Shown piece after piece: positions 62,650 through 64,000 of a stretch of DNA of 64,000 bases. The notes under the pieces are model-generated. The model saw only the letters and a program-made list of their open reading frames with translations. It did not search any database and had not been told where the DNA came from. Each line of letters opens with the position of its first letter. The stretch's first letter is position 1. The stretch lies in assembly GCA_035578175.1 (NCBI GenBank), contig JAQMRL010000012.1:25936862-26000861 (forward strand), given 5' to 3'. This stretch comes from Catonia carolina. Lineage: Eukaryota; Arthropoda; Insecta; Hemiptera; Achilidae. The position numbers and the translations under genes are program-made.

Positions 62650-64000
62650 ATCGTTTTCTTGCGGTGAAACGTGAATCGCGAGGGGATCCATCTATATAAA
62701 TCTTTTTAAATTCAGTACAAATAAAATACAAAAAAATTCTAAAGGGCAGAAGTAAATATTTTTAGGTTCAATTTAAGTGCAAGTACGCAAATTCCGAATT
62801 CAAGCCGCATCGGAAAAATTACTATCAAAACTAGGAAAACAAATTTCAAACACCGTACCTGAATGTTTTTGAAAATATTTTATTTTATAAAAAACAATTA
62901 CCGTGCAAAAAAATAGACTTATAGGCACTGAATTCACGAGATTGCCTTTAGCGTATGTGGCTGTGTGGACGGGAGGTAAAAATTTGCAGTTCTGCCGACC
63001 TCAAGAGTGAGACACTACTCATACATTTCACTACTGTGCAGTTTCTACATACATTTTGTAAGCTATTGGTTTATTCCGAGAAAATGTTTTCTTCATAAAC
63101 CTTATAAGAAATAACAATGTAACCTGCAATATTTCCTATAACTTAATTACACGACTAGAAATGTTTGATTTACAATAATTACCTTATTTCATAGCTACCT
63201 TTCATAGGAACAAAATTTCGTACGAAGAATCGCTGTCTCCGGCGTCTTCACTACCAGTCTCACTAGCATTTACCTAACCGTTTCTTGTTTTTACCAGGTG
63301 CCAACAAAACTGTTAAAGAATAGCTTCTTCACGTCTTTAATTTCCTTCTTTATTTTTCAAATTGTGGGTAGAGAAACATCACAGTAGTTAGCCACTCACT
63401 CGTGACTTTTGTTAAGAGGCAGGGAAAGGCATTTTCGTTTAGCTTCAACTTCACAGCATTATCCATTCCTACATCAGTTTAGTAAACGGCTTTGAATTAC
63501 GGTGTTATAAAGTAACAGCTAACAGGATGTTATTAAAATAACAGGGTAATTTTAGTAACCTGTCATTACGATAAATAATTCAGTCCAGTCACCATATTAT
63601 TAATCCTGTTATGTTAAATAAGCCCCATCAGTACTAAGAACAAAATTAAAAAGCAATATGAACGTTATGTCAGAAAAACATAAAAGGACTTACCAAAACT
63701 ACCTAAATATGAAATTAACGAAAGTAAAAGGAACAATAGATGAAATCATAATAATGTCATAAAAGTTACGTTAAATATTGGAAAAAATTACATTACGATT
63801 GTATAAAACATCAATGGAACAGAAATCTTAAAAGTATGAAAATAAACTTTCTCTTATTGCCCTAAGCAATAAAAGAACTGAACAGAATTTCATAACCATG
63901 TAGACTAAACATTTCACACGATAGGAGAAGCCTATAGCACATGCACGACTGTATCAGAATAATCCATTACTGCTTACTGTGAAACGCACTCTGATATGTG
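62650..64000. other. No gene seen
   Basis: AT-rich to the window end. No frame above 60 codons, no repeat match noticed elsewhere in the window. Confidence 0.5.

Noticed and set aside
1..64000. CRISPR-like arrays, since short units recur
   Set aside because: Units are about 1 kb or are microsatellites; there are no regular short repeats with unique spacers, and the DNA is eukaryotic.

Overview
The window is AT-rich, repeat-dense nuclear DNA from an animal, very probably an insect. Jockey-type and RTE-type LINEs, several IS630/Tc1/mariner and pogo/Tigger elements, a Helitron, two tRNA-derived SINE families and one exon of an insect-like metabotropic glutamate receptor all point that way. I lean to Hemiptera but cannot prove the order. 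Nothing looks bacterial: no operons, and most of the short open frames are chance frames in AT-rich or microsatellite DNA.

Layout. 1-2.6 kb: a recurrent repeat, here called family A (13-bp terminal inverted repeats and an internal (TG)n tract), with a perfect 184-bp inverted duplication. 2.6-3.95 kb: a (GA)n-type satellite with a SINE inside it. 4.6-5.6 kb: a rearranged mariner with two copies of its 3' end. 5.65-6.3 kb: a possible LTR with a primer-binding site. 7.7-11.1 kb: LINE tail, SINE, transposase scrap and a pogo-type MITE. 11.5-19.4 kb: family A copies. One of them carries two nested insertions: a nearly intact mariner (12993-14325) and an element with 490-bp inverted repeats and a D..D(41)D transposase (15023-17154). 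19.5-29.7 kb: SINEs, a pyrimidine tract, an internally deleted Helitron with both termini, two pogo/Tigger derivatives and a repeated unit called family C.

29.9-34.35 kb is the best preserved element, a full-length two-ORF Jockey-type LINE on the minus strand bounded by a 12-bp target duplication. 34.76-36.91 kb is a decayed relative of the long-inverted-repeat element. 37.1-38.5 kb holds the only clear host coding sequence: a first coding exon ending at a gtaagt donor, with a signal peptide, about 300 residues of Asn/Asp-rich sequence, then the start of an mGluR ligand-binding domain. The rest of the gene is not visible, so the DNA downstream may be a very long intron.

40-43.2 kb: a family A tandem array. 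43.5-50.1 kb and 58.6-62.1 kb: LINE tails and a second recurrent unit, family B, which carries a hairpin whose stem varies by compensatory changes. 49.4-50.1 kb: a transposase pseudogene. 51-57 kb: decayed family A, a SINE, LINE fragments and a 71-bp palindrome. 57.8-58.1 kb: a rhodanese pseudogene. 62.3-62.6 kb: a frameshifted remnant of an unassigned protein. The rest is AT-rich sequence in which I see nothing.

The elements do not work together as a pathway. The story is layered insertion: several insertions can be proved inside the window, because an uninterrupted copy of the host repeat is present elsewhere in it.
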